NCBI GenBank assembly: GCA_944324455.1
Contig: CALUWJ010000003.1
Coordinates: 1-64,000 of the forward strand
Reading direction: 5' to 3'
From: Candidatus Gastranaerophilales bacterium
Lineage (GTDB): Bacteria > Cyanobacteriota > Vampirovibrionia > Gastranaerophilales > Gastranaerophilaceae
DNA: 64,000 nucleotides
The translations under genes and the position numbers were made by a program. How positions within the stretch are numbered: position 1 is the stretch's first letter; each line of letters begins with the position of its first letter. The notes beneath the pieces were generated by a model. That model saw only the letters and a list, made by a program, of their open reading frames with translations, made no database searches and was not told where the DNA came from. Shown here piece after piece: positions 34,525-45,635 of this stretch.

Positions 34525-35751
34525 ATGAGTATTGAAAATGAAGTATCCAATGTAAAAATGACAAAAGTAAGATTTTGGATTATATTAATCCTCTGTATTA
34601 TTGGCATTTTGCTTAGCAGTGAGCTTAGTTATATTTTTTATAAAACAAATTTTTTAGAGCACTTTGCGCAAAGTTTTTGTTCAATTTCTAATTTAATTGA
34701 CTGCGATGGAGTTGCGCAGACTTCTTATGCTCTTACTTTTGGAGTGCCAAATGCAATTTGGGGCATAGTATTATATTTATTGTTTTTGTTTTTATTGTTC
34801 GTAGATAAAATTCAAGAAAAATTTAAAAATACAATTTTTGATGTTTTTGAAAACCCAAGAAGCTATATTGCAACAATTGGGCTTGTTTCATTTTGTTTAT
34901 CTATGGTATTAGCAGGTATTTCAATTTTTAAAATTGATAAGATATGCGTTTTGTGTTTTTGTGTATATTTTGTAAATTTATTTATTGCATTAGCTGCAAA
35001 TTCAAAAGGTTTTTTCCTTTATGATATAAAAACCACAATTATAGACTTTTTTAAAGGCGTTAAAAAGTATTTTATTTTATTTTTAGTTGTCTTGATTGCT
35101 TTTATTTCTGCATTAGTTTATTTTGATAAATCTTTGGTATTTTCTCCAAAATTAAAAAAAGAAAAACAATTAAAAGAGTTTTATGAAGCTAAAACAAATA
35201 AATATGCCGTTAAAGGTAATATTTTAGGAAAGAAAGATGCCCCTATAAAATTGTATATTTACAGTGATTTTAATTGTCCGTTTTGTAAAGTTTTAAATAT
35301 AATGCTTCATAAAGCAGCTAAAGGTAAAAATGTGCTTGTAGAAGATGTTAACTTTCCGCTTGATACATCTTGTAACCATAGAATTGGTTCAACCTTGGGT
35401 GGTCATGAGAACTCTTGTTTGTATGCAAGATATGCAATTGCAGCTAAAAAACAAGGTTATTATTGGGGTGCTGCTAATGTGTTTTTCTATAATAAGCCAA
35501 AAACACAAGATGAGATTGAAGTTGAATTTAAAAAAGCACATTTAGATATTGATATAAATCAACTGCATTATGATGCAAATAGCCCTGAAACTTATGCAAA
35601 ACTTGAAAATGATATAAATAGTGCAGCTGATAAAGGCATAATAGGAACCCCTGTTGTTGAAATTGAAGGAATTCAATATATGGGTGCTATGCCTTATGAC
35701 GATTTAGTTAATAAAATTGATTTAGCTTTAAAAAGAGCTAAAAATAAATAA
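34525..35751 (+). CDS. VKOR-DsbA fusion, disulfide-forming enzyme
   Basis: 408 residues. The N-terminal vitamin K epoxide reductase domain has four to five helices, the loop cysteines C52 and C60, and the quinone-linked CVLC at 141-144. A further helix (about 184-200) leads to a periplasmic thioredoxin-fold DsbA-like domain with C251-P-F-C254 and the cis-Pro loop GIIGTPVVEI. The fused enzyme oxidises thiols of exported proteins and passes electrons to quinone. VKOR fusions replace DsbB in Cyanobacteria and relatives. The cysteine-rich prepilin at 592-2049 is the sort of substrate that would need it. Confidence 0.92.
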   Translation: MSIENEVSNVKMTKVRFWIILILCIIGILLSSELSYIFYKTNFLEHFAQSFCSISNLIDCDGVAQTSYALTFGVPNAIWGIVLYLLFLFLLFVDKIQEKFKNTIFDVFENPRSYIATIGLVSFCLSMVLAGISIFKIDKICVLCFCVYFVNLFIALAANSKGFFLYDIKTTIIDFFKGVKKYFILFLVVLIAFISALVYFDKSLVFSPKLKKEKQLKEFYEAKTNKYAVKGNILGKKDAPIKLYIYSDFNCPFCKVLNIMLHKAAKGKNVLVEDVNFPLDTSCNHRIGSTLGGHENSCLYARYAIAAKKQGYYWGAANVFFYNKPKTQDEIEVEFKKAHLDIDINQLHYDANSPETYAKLENDINSAADKGIIGTPVVEIEGIQYMGAMPYDDLVNKIDLALKRAKNK

Positions 35752-35769
35752 AGGTAATTAATTGAAGTT

Positions 35770-36312
35770 ATGAAAAAGATAGTACTACATGCTTGTTGTG
35801 CGCCATGTGCGTCTTATCCGATAAAAAAATTAATCTTGGATAACTACAAGCCTGTAGTATTTTTTTACAATCCTAATATTTTTCCATATAAAGAATATAA
35901 GATAAGAAAAGATGAGCTGAAATTATATTGCCAAAAAAATGATATTGAATTTTATGAGGATGATTATAATATAAAGGAATTTTATAGATTAACTAAAGGT
36001 TTTGAGGCTGAACCAGAAAAAGGCGCCCGTTGTGCAATTTGTTTTAATTTAAGATTAAAAAGAACAGCTGAATTTGCCCTTAAAAATAATATTGAATATT
36101 TTACAACCACTCTTAGTGTTTCTCCTCATAAAGATTTTAATATGATTTTAGAACAGGGAAAGATTATAGAAAATGAAATAGGAATAAAATTTCTAGAATA
36201 TAATTTTAAAAAACAAGACGGGTTTAAAATTTCAAGACAAATTGCCAAAGAAAACAACATGTATTTTCAACAATATTGTGGTTGTGAATTTTCAATAAGA
36301 AGAAATAAATAG
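35770..36312 (+). CDS. queH: Epoxyqueuosine reductase QueH
   Basis: Last step of queuosine tRNA modification, reducing epoxyqueuosine (the alternative to cobalamin-dependent QueG). 180 residues. DUF208 motifs are HACCAPCASYP at the N-terminus, FYNPNIFPYKEY, GARCAICFNLRL, TTLSVSPHKD, and QQYCGCEFSI at the end, supplying cysteines for a 4Fe-4S cluster and a nearby metal. Starts 18 bp after the VKOR-DsbA gene on the same strand. Confidence 0.94.
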   Translation: MKKIVLHACCAPCASYPIKKLILDNYKPVVFFYNPNIFPYKEYKIRKDELKLYCQKNDIEFYEDDYNIKEFYRLTKGFEAEPEKGARCAICFNLRLKRTAEFALKNNIEYFTTTLSVSPHKDFNMILEQGKIIENEIGIKFLEYNFKKQDGFKISRQIAKENNMYFQQYCGCEFSIRRNK

Positions 36313-36598
36313 AACTTTTATTTTTTTAAACATAAAAAACTAATACAAAAATATGATTTAAATCTTTGTGCCTACGTATTTTACACGATTTTTTAAAAAT
36401 TTCAAGTCTTTTGTAAAATTTTATTAAGCCGAAATCTTGACCCCTATTATTTAGCCAATATAATTAATAAAGTCTAATAAAATGTTGCATTATGGCATAA
36501 AAGCAGCTTTTTTAATCAAAAGGCGCAAAATCGGATAAGAAAGCCACTTTGCACTATTTTAGAAATTAATTGTAATTACATATATTAGAGGTATTTAG
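36313..36598 (+). other. Gene-free spacer and rpoB leader
   Basis: 286 bp between queH and rpoB. It holds the rpoB promoter (36437-36464) and an untranslated leader of about 128 nt. AGAGG at 36586-36590 is the Shine-Dalgarno. I see no ribosomal protein genes here, so rpoB is not in an rplJL operon. No convincing leader structure or terminator was found. Confidence 0.6.
36437..36464 (+). promoter_or_regulatory. rpoB-rpoC1-rpoC2 promoter
   Basis: TTGACC (36437-36442), 16 bp, TATAAT (36459-36464). It is the best sigma-70-type match in the window. Transcription would start near 36471. Confidence 0.75.
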
Positions 36599-39500
36599 AT
36601 GACAACAACTGAAAAAGCACGCCGTGTTACTCCTCAAGGCATTCCTGCAACACGCCTTACGGATTTACCCGACTTGATTGAAGTGCAAAAAAAATCATTC
36701 GAGCAATTCTTAAAAGAAGGCTTAAAGGAAGAATTACTTTCATTTAGCCCGATTAAGGACTACACAGGCAGATTAGAATTACACTTTTTACCAAATTATA
36801 CTTTTGATAAACCAAAATATACTATTGAAGAAGCAAGAATACATGACGCAACTTACGCTAAACAACTTCGTGTTATGATGCGTCTTGTAAACCGTGATAG
36901 CGGCGAAATTAAAGAACAAGAAGTATATATTGGTGATATTCCAACCATGACCGATAAAGGTACTTTTATTGTAAATGGCGCTGAACGTGTTATCGTATCT
37001 CAAATTGTTCGTTCTCCGGGGATTTATTATAAAAAAGAAGTTTCCCCAACCGGTAAACGTTTATACAATGCAACATTAATTCCTAACCGTGGCGCATGGT
37101 TAAAAATTGAAACAGATTCTAATGACCTTGTTTATGTAAAAATTGATAAAAACAGAAAAATATTAGCAACAACTTTATTAAAAGCGCTTGGTATTACACC
37201 TGTTGAAATGGAATCATTATTTACTCACTTTGATTTCTTAAAGAAAACACTTGATAAAGATACCGCTCAAACAACAGATGAAGCTTTAGTTGAAGTTTAT
37301 AAAAAATTAAGACCTGGTGATCCTGCTACTCCTGCAGGCGGTCGTTCAATCTTAGAAGCTCGTTTCTTTGATGAAAAGAAATATGATATAGGTAAAGTTG
37401 GTCGTTATAAATTAAATAAAAAATTAGGTTTAAATTTACCTGAAACACAAAGAACAATTACAATCCAAGATATCGTTGCAGGTATAGAATATTTAATTAA
37501 CTTAACTTATGACGAAGGTACTCTTGATGATATTGACCACTTAGGAAACAGAAGAATCCGCTCAGTTGGTGAATTATTGCAAAATCAATTCAGAGTTGGT
37601 TTATCAAGAATTGAAAGAATAGTTAAAGAAAGAATGACTCTACAAGATTCTGAAACTTTAACTCCTCTAAATCTTTTAAATACAAAACCTTTGGTTGCAT
37701 CTTTAAAAGAATTCTTTGGTTCATCACAATTATCACAATTTATGGACCAAACAAACCCATTGGCCGAATTAACTCACAAACGTCGTATATCAGCTCTTGG
37801 ACCCGGTGGTTTAATGAGAGAAAGAGCTGGTTTTGCTGTTCGTGATATTCACCCATCACATTATGGTCGTTTGTGTCCTGTTGAAACTCCTGAAGGTCCA
37901 AACGCAGGTTTGATTAACTCATTGGCAACTCACGCGAGAGTTAATGATTACGGCTTCATTGAAACACCTTTCTTTGTTGTTAAAGATGGACAAGTAACTG
38001 ATGAAGTTCACTACTTAACAGCAGATGAAGATGAGAATTACCGTGTAGCTCCTGCTGATATCGAGCTTACAAAAGATAGAAAAATCAAAGATCCGTATGT
38101 TCCTGTTCGTTATCGTTCAGAATTTACTATGGGTGAATCTACAAAAGTTGACTATGTTGGTGTTTCACCAATTCAAATTATATCAGTTGCAACATCTTTA
38201 ATTCCATTCATTGAACACGATGATGCGAACCGTGCATTGATGGGTTCAAACATGCAACGTCAAGCAGTTCCTCTATTGGTGACTCAAAGACCGGTTGTTG
38301 GTACGGGTTTAGAAGCACGTGTTGCAAAAGATTCAGGAATGGTTGCTGTTTCAACTGTTGATGGTGAAGTTGTTAAAGTAATGGGTGAAGAAATTCATAT
38401 TAAAGATAATGATGGAAATGTTCACCAATATCAATTATTAAAATATGTTCGCTCAAACCAAGATACTTGTATTAACCAAAAACCGATTGTAAAAGAGGGT
38501 GATATGGTTAAAGCAGGTGATGTTATAGCAGATGGTGCTTCAACAAATATGGGCGAGTTATCATTAGGTAAAAACGTTCTTGTTGCTTATATGCCTTGGG
38601 AAGGTTATAACTACGAAGATGCTATTTTGCTTAATGAAAGATTAGTTTATGATGATGTATTTACATCATTGCATATTGAAAAATTAGAAATCGATGCTCG
38701 TCAAACAAAACTTGGACCTGAAGAAATAACACGTGAAATTCCAAATGTTTCAGAAGATTCAATTCGTCATTTAGATGAACGCGGTATTGTTAGAATTGGT
38801 GCAAGGGTATATGCTGATGATGTTCTTGTTGGTAAAATTACTCCAAAAGGTGAATCCGAACATCCGCCTGAAGAAAAACTTTTAAGAGCAATCTTTGCTG
38901 AAAAAGCGCGTGATGTTAAAGATAATTCATTGCGTGTACCGCACGGTGAAGGTGGTCGTGTTGTCGATGTTAAAGTATTTGATAGAGAAAAAGGCGATGA
39001 GCTTCCACCGGGTGCAAACACTGTTATTAGAGTTTATATAGCTCAAAAACGTAAAGTATCAGTGGGGGATAAATTATCAGGTCGTCATGGTAATAAAGGT
39101 ATTGTTTCAAGAATTTTACCAAAAGAAGATATGCCATTCTTGCCTGATGGTACACCAATTGATATCGTACTTAACCCTCTTGGTGTTCCTTCACGTATGA
39201 ACGTTGGTCAAACATACGAACATTTATTAGGTATGGCTGCATATTTAACAGGCAACCATTATGAATCTCCGTTGTTTGATGAAATGTATGGTGCTAACCA
39301 ATCAGAAATGAACACAAAAGCTGAACTTTTAAAAGGTATAAAAGAAAAAGGCATTGATTGGGTTAGAGAAGATGGTAAAGTAACATTGTATGATGGTAGA
39401 ACAGGTGAACCGTTCGACGAACCGATTGCGGTTGGTATTTCATATATCTTGAAACTTGTTCACCTTGTTGATGACAAAATCCACGCTCGTTCAACAGGTC

Positions 39501-39913
39501 CATACTCATTAGTTACTCAACAACCTCTTGGTGGTAAAGCTCAATTCGGTGGCCAAAGATTTGGTGAAATGGAAGTTTGGGCACTTGAAGCTTATGGTGC
39601 AGCTTATACATTACAAGAAATGTTGACCATAAAATCAGATGATGTTAACGGTAGATCAAGAGCATATGAAGCTATTGTTAAAGGCGACAATATACCAAGA
39701 CCGGGTATTCCTGAGTCATTCAAGGTATTGGTTCGTGAACTTCAAAGTATAGGTTTAGATATTGCAGTATCTAAAAAAGGCGGAGAAGAAGTTGATTTAA
39801 TGTCTGATACCGATGATTTAAGAAAATCGGCTCCAAAAAGAGTGTTATCAGATATTGACTCTGAACTTCTAAACATCGGCTTTTTAGATACAAGCATAAA
39901 CTTTAAAGATTAA
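36599..39913 (+). CDS. rpoB: RNA polymerase beta subunit
   Basis: 1104 residues, compact like cyanobacterial RpoB. Recognised segments are [21 protein letters not shown], the rifampicin-cluster region ([22 protein letters not shown], then LGPGGL), [37 protein letters not shown], the catalytic-centre lysine region [18 protein letters not shown], and the C-terminal [23 protein letters not shown]. The rifampicin-pocket residues visible (Gln, Asp, His, Arg) are those of the susceptible form. First gene of the rpoB-C1-C2 operon, with its own promoter. Confidence 0.99.
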   Translation: MTTTEKARRVTPQGIPATRLTDLPDLIEVQKKSFEQFLKEGLKEELLSFSPIKDYTGRLELHFLPNYTFDKPKYTIEEARIHDATYAKQLRVMMRLVNRDSGEIKEQEVYIGDIPTMTDKGTFIVNGAERVIVSQIVRSPGIYYKKEVSPTGKRLYNATLIPNRGAWLKIETDSNDLVYVKIDKNRKILATTLLKALGITPVEMESLFTHFDFLKKTLDKDTAQTTDEALVEVYKKLRPGDPATPAGGRSILEARFFDEKKYDIGKVGRYKLNKKLGLNLPETQRTITIQDIVAGIEYLINLTYDEGTLDDIDHLGNRRIRSVGELLQNQFRVGLSRIERIVKERMTLQDSETLTPLNLLNTKPLVASLKEFFGSSQLSQFMDQTNPLAELTHKRRISALGPGGLMRERAGFAVRDIHPSHYGRLCPVETPEGPNAGLINSLATHARVNDYGFIETPFFVVKDGQVTDEVHYLTADEDENYRVAPADIELTKDRKIKDPYVPVRYRSEFTMGESTKVDYVGVSPIQIISVATSLIPFIEHDDANRALMGSNMQRQAVPLLVTQRPVVGTGLEARVAKDSGMVAVSTVDGEVVKVMGEEIHIKDNDGNVHQYQLLKYVRSNQDTCINQKPIVKEGDMVKAGDVIADGASTNMGELSLGKNVLVAYMPWEGYNYEDAILLNERLVYDDVFTSLHIEKLEIDARQTKLGPEEITREIPNVSEDSIRHLDERGIVRIGARVYADDVLVGKITPKGESEHPPEEKLLRAIFAEKARDVKDNSLRVPHGEGGRVVDVKVFDREKGDELPPGANTVIRVYIAQKRKVSVGDKLSGRHGNKGIVSRILPKEDMPFLPDGTPIDIVLNPLGVPSRMNVGQTYEHLLGMAAYLTGNHYESPLFDEMYGANQSEMNTKAELLKGIKEKGIDWVREDGKVTLYDGRTGEPFDEPIAVGISYILKLVHLVDDKIHARSTGPYSLVTQQPLGGKAQFGGQRFGEMEVWALEAYGAAYTLQEMLTIKSDDVNGRSRAYEAIVKGDNIPRPGIPESFKVLVRELQSIGLDIAVSKKGGEEVDLMSDTDDLRKSAPKRVLSDIDSELLNIGFLDTSINFKD

Positions 39914-39946
39914 TTAAAATAAGATTTAAAAATCAAAGGAGAATAA

Positions 39947-41659
39947 ATGTCTACAAGTATTGATTATTTTGATTATATAAGAATTTCAATAGCTTCGCCT
40001 GAAAGAATTCTGAAATGGTCATACGGGGAAGTTACAAAACCCGAAACAATTAATTATAGAACACTTAAGCCTGAACGTGACGGCTTGTTCTGTGAAAAAA
40101 TCTTTGGACCAACAAAGGACTGGGAATGTTTTTGCGGAAAATATAAAAGAGTTCGCCACAAAGGTATAATTTGTGAACGTTGCGGCGTTGAAGTTACCGA
40201 CTCAAAGGTTAGACGTCATAGAATGGGTCACATTAAGCTTGCTGCTCCTGTTTCACATATATGGTTTTTAAAAGGTATTCCATCATATCTAGGATTGTTG
40301 CTTGATATGACTTTAAAAGACCTTGAACAAGTTATCTATTTCAATAATTATGTTGTAGTAGATGGCGCTGATAGTCCGTTTAAAAAATTCCAACTTTTAA
40401 CAGAAGAAGAATATGAAGACTTTATTATGGAAAATGAAGATACAAAATTAAAAGTTGGTATCGGTGCTGAAGTAATAAAAGAATTATTATCTGAAATTAA
40501 GCTTGAAGAATTAGCAAACGATATCAGAGCTGAATTGGAAAATGCAGGTGGCTCTGTTCAAAAAAGAGCTAAATTAATTAAAAGATTAAGATTGGTTGAA
40601 TCTTTAATTGAATCAGGAACTGAACCTACTTGGTTTGTAATGGATGTTTTACCTGTTACACCTCCTGATTTAAGACCAATGGTTCAATTGGATGGCGGAA
40701 GATTTGCAACATCAGATTTAAATGATTTATACAGACGCGTAATTAACAGAAACAACCGTTTATTAAGATTATTGGAAATGGGTGCCCCTGAAATTATCGT
40801 AAGAAATGAAAAACGTATGCTTCAAGAAGCGGTTGATGCTCTTATTGATAATGGCAGACGTGGAAGAACTGTTGTTGGACCAAATTCAAGACCTTTGAAA
40901 TCTTTATCAAACATAATCGAAGGTAAACAAGGTCGTTTCAGACAAAACTTATTGGGTAAACGTGTTGACTATTCAGGCCGTTCAGTAATCGTTGTTGGTC
41001 CGCAATTACAACTAAATCAATGCGGTTTACCAAAAGAAATGGCTATTGAATTATTTAAGCCGTTTGTTGTTAATAAGTTAATCGAAAGAGGACTTGTTCA
41101 AAATATCAAATCAGCTAAAAAGAAAATTGAGCGTTCAGAAGCTGTTGTTTGGGATATTTTAGAAGAGGTTGTAGATGGACACCCTGTTATGTTGAACCGT
41201 GCTCCAACCTTACACAGACTTGGTATTCAAGCATTTGAACCGGTATTGGTTGAAGGTAGAGCTATTCAGCTTCATCCATTAGTTTGTACAGCATTCAACG
41301 CTGACTTCGATGGTGACCAAATGGCTGTTCACGTTCCATTATCAATTGAAGCTCAAGCAGAAGCAAGAATGCTTATGTTAGCTACAAATAATATCTTAGC
41401 TCCTGCAACAGGTAAACCAATTATCACACCTACACAAGATATGGTACTTGGTATGTATTATTTAACAATTATTAAGGATCCTTCAGCTCCTATAAAAGGA
41501 TACTTCCATGATTTCACTGATGTTATGGCAGCTCATGCAACAGGTGTGTTGAAGCTTCACGATAAAGTAATTGTTAGAGATGAAAACAATCACAGAATCG
41601 AAACAACTCCGGGAAGAATTATCTTCAACGAAGCTGTTAGAAAATCTGTTTTATCGTAA
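39947..41659 (+). CDS. rpoC1: RNA polymerase beta' subunit, N-terminal part (gamma)
   Basis: 570 residues corresponding to the N-terminal part of standard beta'. Zinc-ribbon cysteines lie in [40 protein letters not shown] and [18 protein letters not shown] follow, then the catalytic Mg motif [15 protein letters not shown] near residue 450. It stops about 115 residues later, with a normal stop codon and a 53-bp gap before rpoC2, exactly the cyanobacterial gene split. It is not a frameshift: rpoC2 has its own Shine-Dalgarno and start. Confidence 0.98.
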   Translation: MSTSIDYFDYIRISIASPERILKWSYGEVTKPETINYRTLKPERDGLFCEKIFGPTKDWECFCGKYKRVRHKGIICERCGVEVTDSKVRRHRMGHIKLAAPVSHIWFLKGIPSYLGLLLDMTLKDLEQVIYFNNYVVVDGADSPFKKFQLLTEEEYEDFIMENEDTKLKVGIGAEVIKELLSEIKLEELANDIRAELENAGGSVQKRAKLIKRLRLVESLIESGTEPTWFVMDVLPVTPPDLRPMVQLDGGRFATSDLNDLYRRVINRNNRLLRLLEMGAPEIIVRNEKRMLQEAVDALIDNGRRGRTVVGPNSRPLKSLSNIIEGKQGRFRQNLLGKRVDYSGRSVIVVGPQLQLNQCGLPKEMAIELFKPFVVNKLIERGLVQNIKSAKKKIERSEAVVWDILEEVVDGHPVMLNRAPTLHRLGIQAFEPVLVEGRAIQLHPLVCTAFNADFDGDQMAVHVPLSIEAQAEARMLMLATNNILAPATGKPIITPTQDMVLGMYYLTIIKDPSAPIKGYFHDFTDVMAAHATGVLKLHDKVIVRDENNHRIETTPGRIIFNEAVRKSVLS

Positions 41660-41712
41660 GAAATTCTTAATTATTGGTTAAAAATTAAACAAAAATGAGG
41701 TAAATATAAAAA

Positions 41713-44700
41713 ATGACTACATTAGAACTCGAAAACTCAAAAAAGAAAAAACACGTAGAGTTTATTAATAAAGTTATGAATAAAAAAGCTCTTAACCAAC
41801 TTTTATCTCAAGTTTATCTTGAGTGGGGTGGTGCTAAAACTGCTGAGCTTGCAAATAACTTAAAAAACCTTGGTTATAAATATGCTACAAAATCTGGTAC
41901 AACAATATCAATCCATGACTTAGATGTACCTGAAGCGAAAAAAGAACTTCTTCAAGAAGCTCAAGATGAAATTGCTCGTTCAACAAAGAGATATTTAAAA
42001 GGTGAAATCACAGAAGTTGAAAGATATACAAAAGTTATCGACACATGGAGTGAAACAACTGCAAAATTAACAGAAAAAGTAGTTGAAAACTTCAATAGAT
42101 TAAACCCTGTATATATGATGGCATTCTCAGGTGCGAGAGGTAACTTATCTCAAGTATCTCAATTAGTTGGTATGCGTGGTTTGATGGCAGATGCACAAGG
42201 TCAAATCATCGACTTACCTATTAAATCAAACTTTAAAGAAGGTTTGTCTTGCACAGAATACGTTATTTCGTCATACGGTGCAAGAAAAGGTCTTGTTGAT
42301 ACAGCGCTAAAAACTGCTGACTCTGGTTATTTGACAAGACGTCTTGTTGACGTAGCTCAAGATGTAATAATTAGAGAAGAAGATTGCCATACTGAGAAAT
42401 TTATTAATCTAACAGCTATCACTGATGGTGAAGATGTTATTGTTCCATTAGAAGATAGATTATTAGGCAGAACTGTTGCTCAAGACATAGTTGATAAAGA
42501 TGGCAATGTATTAGTTACTAAAAATACAACAGTGGATAGAGATGACCTTGAAAAAATTAAAACCGTTGGTTTAAAAGAAGTAAAGGTTCGCTCAACACTT
42601 ACTTGTGAGCTTGAATACGGAATTTGCCAAAAATGTTATGGCTGGTCTATGACAACCCAAAAATTGGTTGATATCGGTGAAGCAATTGGTATTATTGCTG
42701 CTCAATCAATTGGTGAACCTGGTACACAATTAACAATGAGAACATTCCACACAGGTGGTGTATTCAAGGGTTCAGGTGTTACTCGTCAAGCTAAAGCTAC
42801 AATTGATGGTGTAGTTAACACTGATGTTAGAACACGTGAACAAAGAACTCGTCACGGGGATATTGTTCAAATTGCAATAAAAGAAGCTGATGTAGAAATT
42901 AAAGGAAAATCTGAAAGCGAAAAAGTCCACGTTCCTATGGGTGCAAAAGTTTTGGTTAAAAAAGGCGACGCTATAAAAGCAGGTGACGCCATTGCAGAAT
43001 TTGAGCCAGCTTCAAAGGGTGATGGTTCTCGTTTAACTGAAAAAGCCTTAAAAGATATCACTTCTGATATATCAGGTGAAGTTGTATTTCAGGATTTTGT
43101 TGCCGATGAAAGAAAAGACAGACAAGGTAACATTTCAAGAATTGCAAATAAACAAGGTATTGTTTGGGTTCTTGGCGGTGATGTTTATGCCCTTCCATCA
43201 GGTTCAAAAGTTTTAGTTAAAGATGGTCAAAAAATTAAAAAAGGCGAAAAATTAGCTGAAACTCTAATTATTTCTGAACATGGCGGTGAAGTAAGAGTTG
43301 GCGATAGTCTTGAAATTGAAGAAGTAAATTTTGAAGGTAAAAAAATCAAAAAAATTGTTTCAGGTAAAGAATTAACTATTGTTATTGCTTCAATTCAAGC
43401 TTCAAATGCAATTTTTGAACAAACCAAAAAAGAACAAATTTGGACAGTTCCTGAAACAAATGAAAAATATATTGTTAAATCTCCCGTTGATACAACTGTT
43501 GAAAACGGTATGATTATAGCTGAACTTATTGATGATACTTATAAAGTAGAATCTTCAGGTGAAATCAGATATAATGGTCTTGAAGTTGATGAAAACCAAG
43601 TTGTTATAACTCCGGGTCAATTGGTATTTATCCCTGAGGAAATACATCAAATTTCAAAAGATTCATCATTAAAGCTTGTTGAATCTGGTACCTATGTTGA
43701 AGCAGGTACTGAAGTTGTAAAAGATATTTACACACATATTGCCGGTATCGTTGAAATTAAAGAATTTAATGATATTATCCATGAAATTGTTGTTCGCCCC
43801 GGTGAATTACATACTCTTGATTCAATTAATGATTTAAAAGTTGGTGAAGGTGAAGTTGTAAAAGCCGGTACTATTGTTGCAGGTAAAATCAAAGCTAAAG
43901 TTGATTCAATTGTAACGCTTGTTGAAAATGAATCTGACTTAATGGGAATTGATGATTTAGATGAAGAGTTATCTGATGAAACTCTAGAAGAAGATAACTT
44001 GGAAGGTAAATCAGTCCAAATTTTAATTCGTCCTATTCAAGCTTTTGACATTGAACAAAAAGACGTATCAATAAAATTCGATGCAACAGATGATGCAATA
44101 GAACTTGTTCCAATTACTCAAGTACAATTTAAAGATGGTGCCAGAGTAAGAAATCTTGATGGCGCTGTTTTAACAAGAACATCGTTAGTTTTATCAATGT
44201 CAGGTTATATTTCACACCTAAAAGGTATGGTTGAACTAGATAAAAAAGGTGACCTAAAAATTGTTGTATTAGAAACGTTAATTGTAAGACGTGAACAAGA
44301 AGATTCATCTCGCGGACTTTCTTCAACTCAAACAGAATTATTAGTTGAAAATGGTCAAGTGATAGATCCTAAGACTCCTGTTACAAAAACACAAGTTCTT
44401 GCAGTTAATGATTCAATCGCTTCAATCAATTCTAAAGATTCAGAATTAAGAAGATTACTGCTTGTTTCTGAAAATTACGAAGAACATATTGCACTAACTT
44501 CAAAAGCAATTGTAAAAGAAGGTGATTATGTAACAATTGATCAAAAAATATCTGAAAATGATACAACTCCATACTCAGGTAAAGTTGTAAAAGCTGATTC
44601 TAAAGAGGTGATTGTTAGAGTTGGTCGTCCTCACTTAATATCTCCTGGGGCATTGTTGCAAGTTGACAATTCTGCTCTAATCTTAAGAGGCGATTTACTT

Positions 44701-45561
44701 GCAACGTTGGTATTTGAAAGACAAAAAACAGGTGATATCGTTCAAGGTCTTCCTCGTGTTGAAGAATTGTTAGAAGCAAGAAAACCCAAAGATTCTGCTA
44801 TTGCAGCTGAAGAAGACGGTGTTGCAGTAATTGAATATGAAGACGATATTCCAAGATTGTTTATTGAAAATGAAAACGGTAGAACAGAAATTAAATATCC
44901 AATCGAAGCTACTGTTATTGTTAACGATAAACAAGTTATTAAAAAAGGCGATGCTTTAACATCAGGACCTATGAATCCGCATGACGTTATCAGATTAAGA
45001 GGTGCAAATGCAGCTCAACAATATCTTGTTGATGAAGTACAAAGAGTATATCGTTCACAAGGTGTTGAAATTTCTGATAAACACGTTGAAGTTATTGTTC
45101 GTCAAATGATTAAGAAAGTAAAAGTAATTGATTCCGGTACAACTAAGTTACTTCCGGGTGAATTGGTTGAACTTAAAGTTATTGAAGCTCAAAATGCTGA
45201 AGCAAGAGCAAATAACGGTCAAGAAGCTACTTATGAAGCATTATTGCTTGGTATTACAAAAGCTTCATTAAATACAGAATCATTTATTTCTGCTGCTTCA
45301 TTCCAAGAAACAACAAGAATATTAACAGAAGCTGCTGTTGAAGGTAAAAAAGACTTATTAAGAGGTCTTAAAGAAAACGTTATCATTGGTAGGTTAATTC
45401 CTGCAGGTACAGGTTTCTACCATCAAATCAATGCTTCAGAAGAAAAAGAAAAAGAAGCAATGAAAAGAGCAGCTCAAAAACATCAAGCAAGAAAACCATC
45501 TGCAATTTTAGAAGAAATTGAAGGTATGTTTGGTGTGGTTGATTCTGATATGCAATTCTAA
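41713..45561 (+). CDS. rpoC2: RNA polymerase beta' subunit, C-terminal part
   Basis: 1282 residues, the C-terminal portion of beta' including the bridge-helix/trigger-loop area (MMAFSGARGNLSQVSQLVGMRGLMADAQG, then IAAQSIGEPGTQLTMRTFHTGG). A large insertion of several hundred residues follows, with repeated motifs such as VLVKKGDAIKAGDAIAEF, VLVKDGQKIKKGEKLAET and VVKAGTIVAGKI. These are sandwich-barrel hybrid repeats like the cyanobacterial SI3 insertion. The C-terminus resumes conserved beta' (GDIVQGLPRVEELLEARKP, FISAASFQETTRILTEAA). ATGAGGT precedes the ATG as Shine-Dalgarno. Confidence 0.98.
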   Translation: MTTLELENSKKKKHVEFINKVMNKKALNQLLSQVYLEWGGAKTAELANNLKNLGYKYATKSGTTISIHDLDVPEAKKELLQEAQDEIARSTKRYLKGEITEVERYTKVIDTWSETTAKLTEKVVENFNRLNPVYMMAFSGARGNLSQVSQLVGMRGLMADAQGQIIDLPIKSNFKEGLSCTEYVISSYGARKGLVDTALKTADSGYLTRRLVDVAQDVIIREEDCHTEKFINLTAITDGEDVIVPLEDRLLGRTVAQDIVDKDGNVLVTKNTTVDRDDLEKIKTVGLKEVKVRSTLTCELEYGICQKCYGWSMTTQKLVDIGEAIGIIAAQSIGEPGTQLTMRTFHTGGVFKGSGVTRQAKATIDGVVNTDVRTREQRTRHGDIVQIAIKEADVEIKGKSESEKVHVPMGAKVLVKKGDAIKAGDAIAEFEPASKGDGSRLTEKALKDITSDISGEVVFQDFVADERKDRQGNISRIANKQGIVWVLGGDVYALPSGSKVLVKDGQKIKKGEKLAETLIISEHGGEVRVGDSLEIEEVNFEGKKIKKIVSGKELTIVIASIQASNAIFEQTKKEQIWTVPETNEKYIVKSPVDTTVENGMIIAELIDDTYKVESSGEIRYNGLEVDENQVVITPGQLVFIPEEIHQISKDSSLKLVESGTYVEAGTEVVKDIYTHIAGIVEIKEFNDIIHEIVVRPGELHTLDSINDLKVGEGEVVKAGTIVAGKIKAKVDSIVTLVENESDLMGIDDLDEELSDETLEEDNLEGKSVQILIRPIQAFDIEQKDVSIKFDATDDAIELVPITQVQFKDGARVRNLDGAVLTRTSLVLSMSGYISHLKGMVELDKKGDLKIVVLETLIVRREQEDSSRGLSSTQTELLVENGQVIDPKTPVTKTQVLAVNDSIASINSKDSELRRLLLVSENYEEHIALTSKAIVKEGDYVTIDQKISENDTTPYSGKVVKADSKEVIVRVGRPHLISPGALLQVDNSALILRGDLLATLVFERQKTGDIVQGLPRVEELLEARKPKDSAIAAEEDGVAVIEYEDDIPRLFIENENGRTEIKYPIEATVIVNDKQVIKKGDALTSGPMNPHDVIRLRGANAAQQYLVDEVQRVYRSQGVEISDKHVEVIVRQMIKKVKVIDSGTTKLLPGELVELKVIEAQNAEARANNGQEATYEALLLGITKASLNTESFISAASFQETTRILTEAAVEGKKDLLRGLKENVIIGRLIPAGTGFYHQINASEEKEKEAMKRAAQKHQARKPSAILEEIEGMFGVVDSDMQF

Positions 45562-45579
45562 TTTTGTATATAAATTAAT

Positions 45580-45612
45580 AAAAGCCTCTTGATAATCAAG
45601 AGGCTTTTTTGT
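45580..45612 (+). terminator. Terminator of the rpoB-rpoC1-rpoC2 operon
   Basis: A perfect 13-bp stem: AAAAGCCTCTTGA (45580-45592), TAA loop, complement at 45596-45608, then T-run. Confidence 0.9.
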
Positions 45613-45623
45613 TTTATTTAATA

Positions 45624-45635
45624 TATAATTAAACC
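45624..45635 (+). promoter_or_regulatory. -10 box for a leaderless mutS mRNA
   Basis: TATAAT (45624-45629), 6 nt, ATG. It begins 12 bp after the rpoC2 terminator and no Shine-Dalgarno is present. Confidence 0.55.

Noticed and set aside
36313-36598. Riboswitch or ribosomal-protein leader before rpoB
   Set aside because: I could not trace a conserved motif or a terminator/antiterminator pair in the leader.
41660-41712. Frameshift or sequencing break splitting rpoC
   Set aside because: rpoC1 has a natural stop, rpoC2 has its own ATGAGGT site and start, and the break matches the known cyanobacterial gene split.
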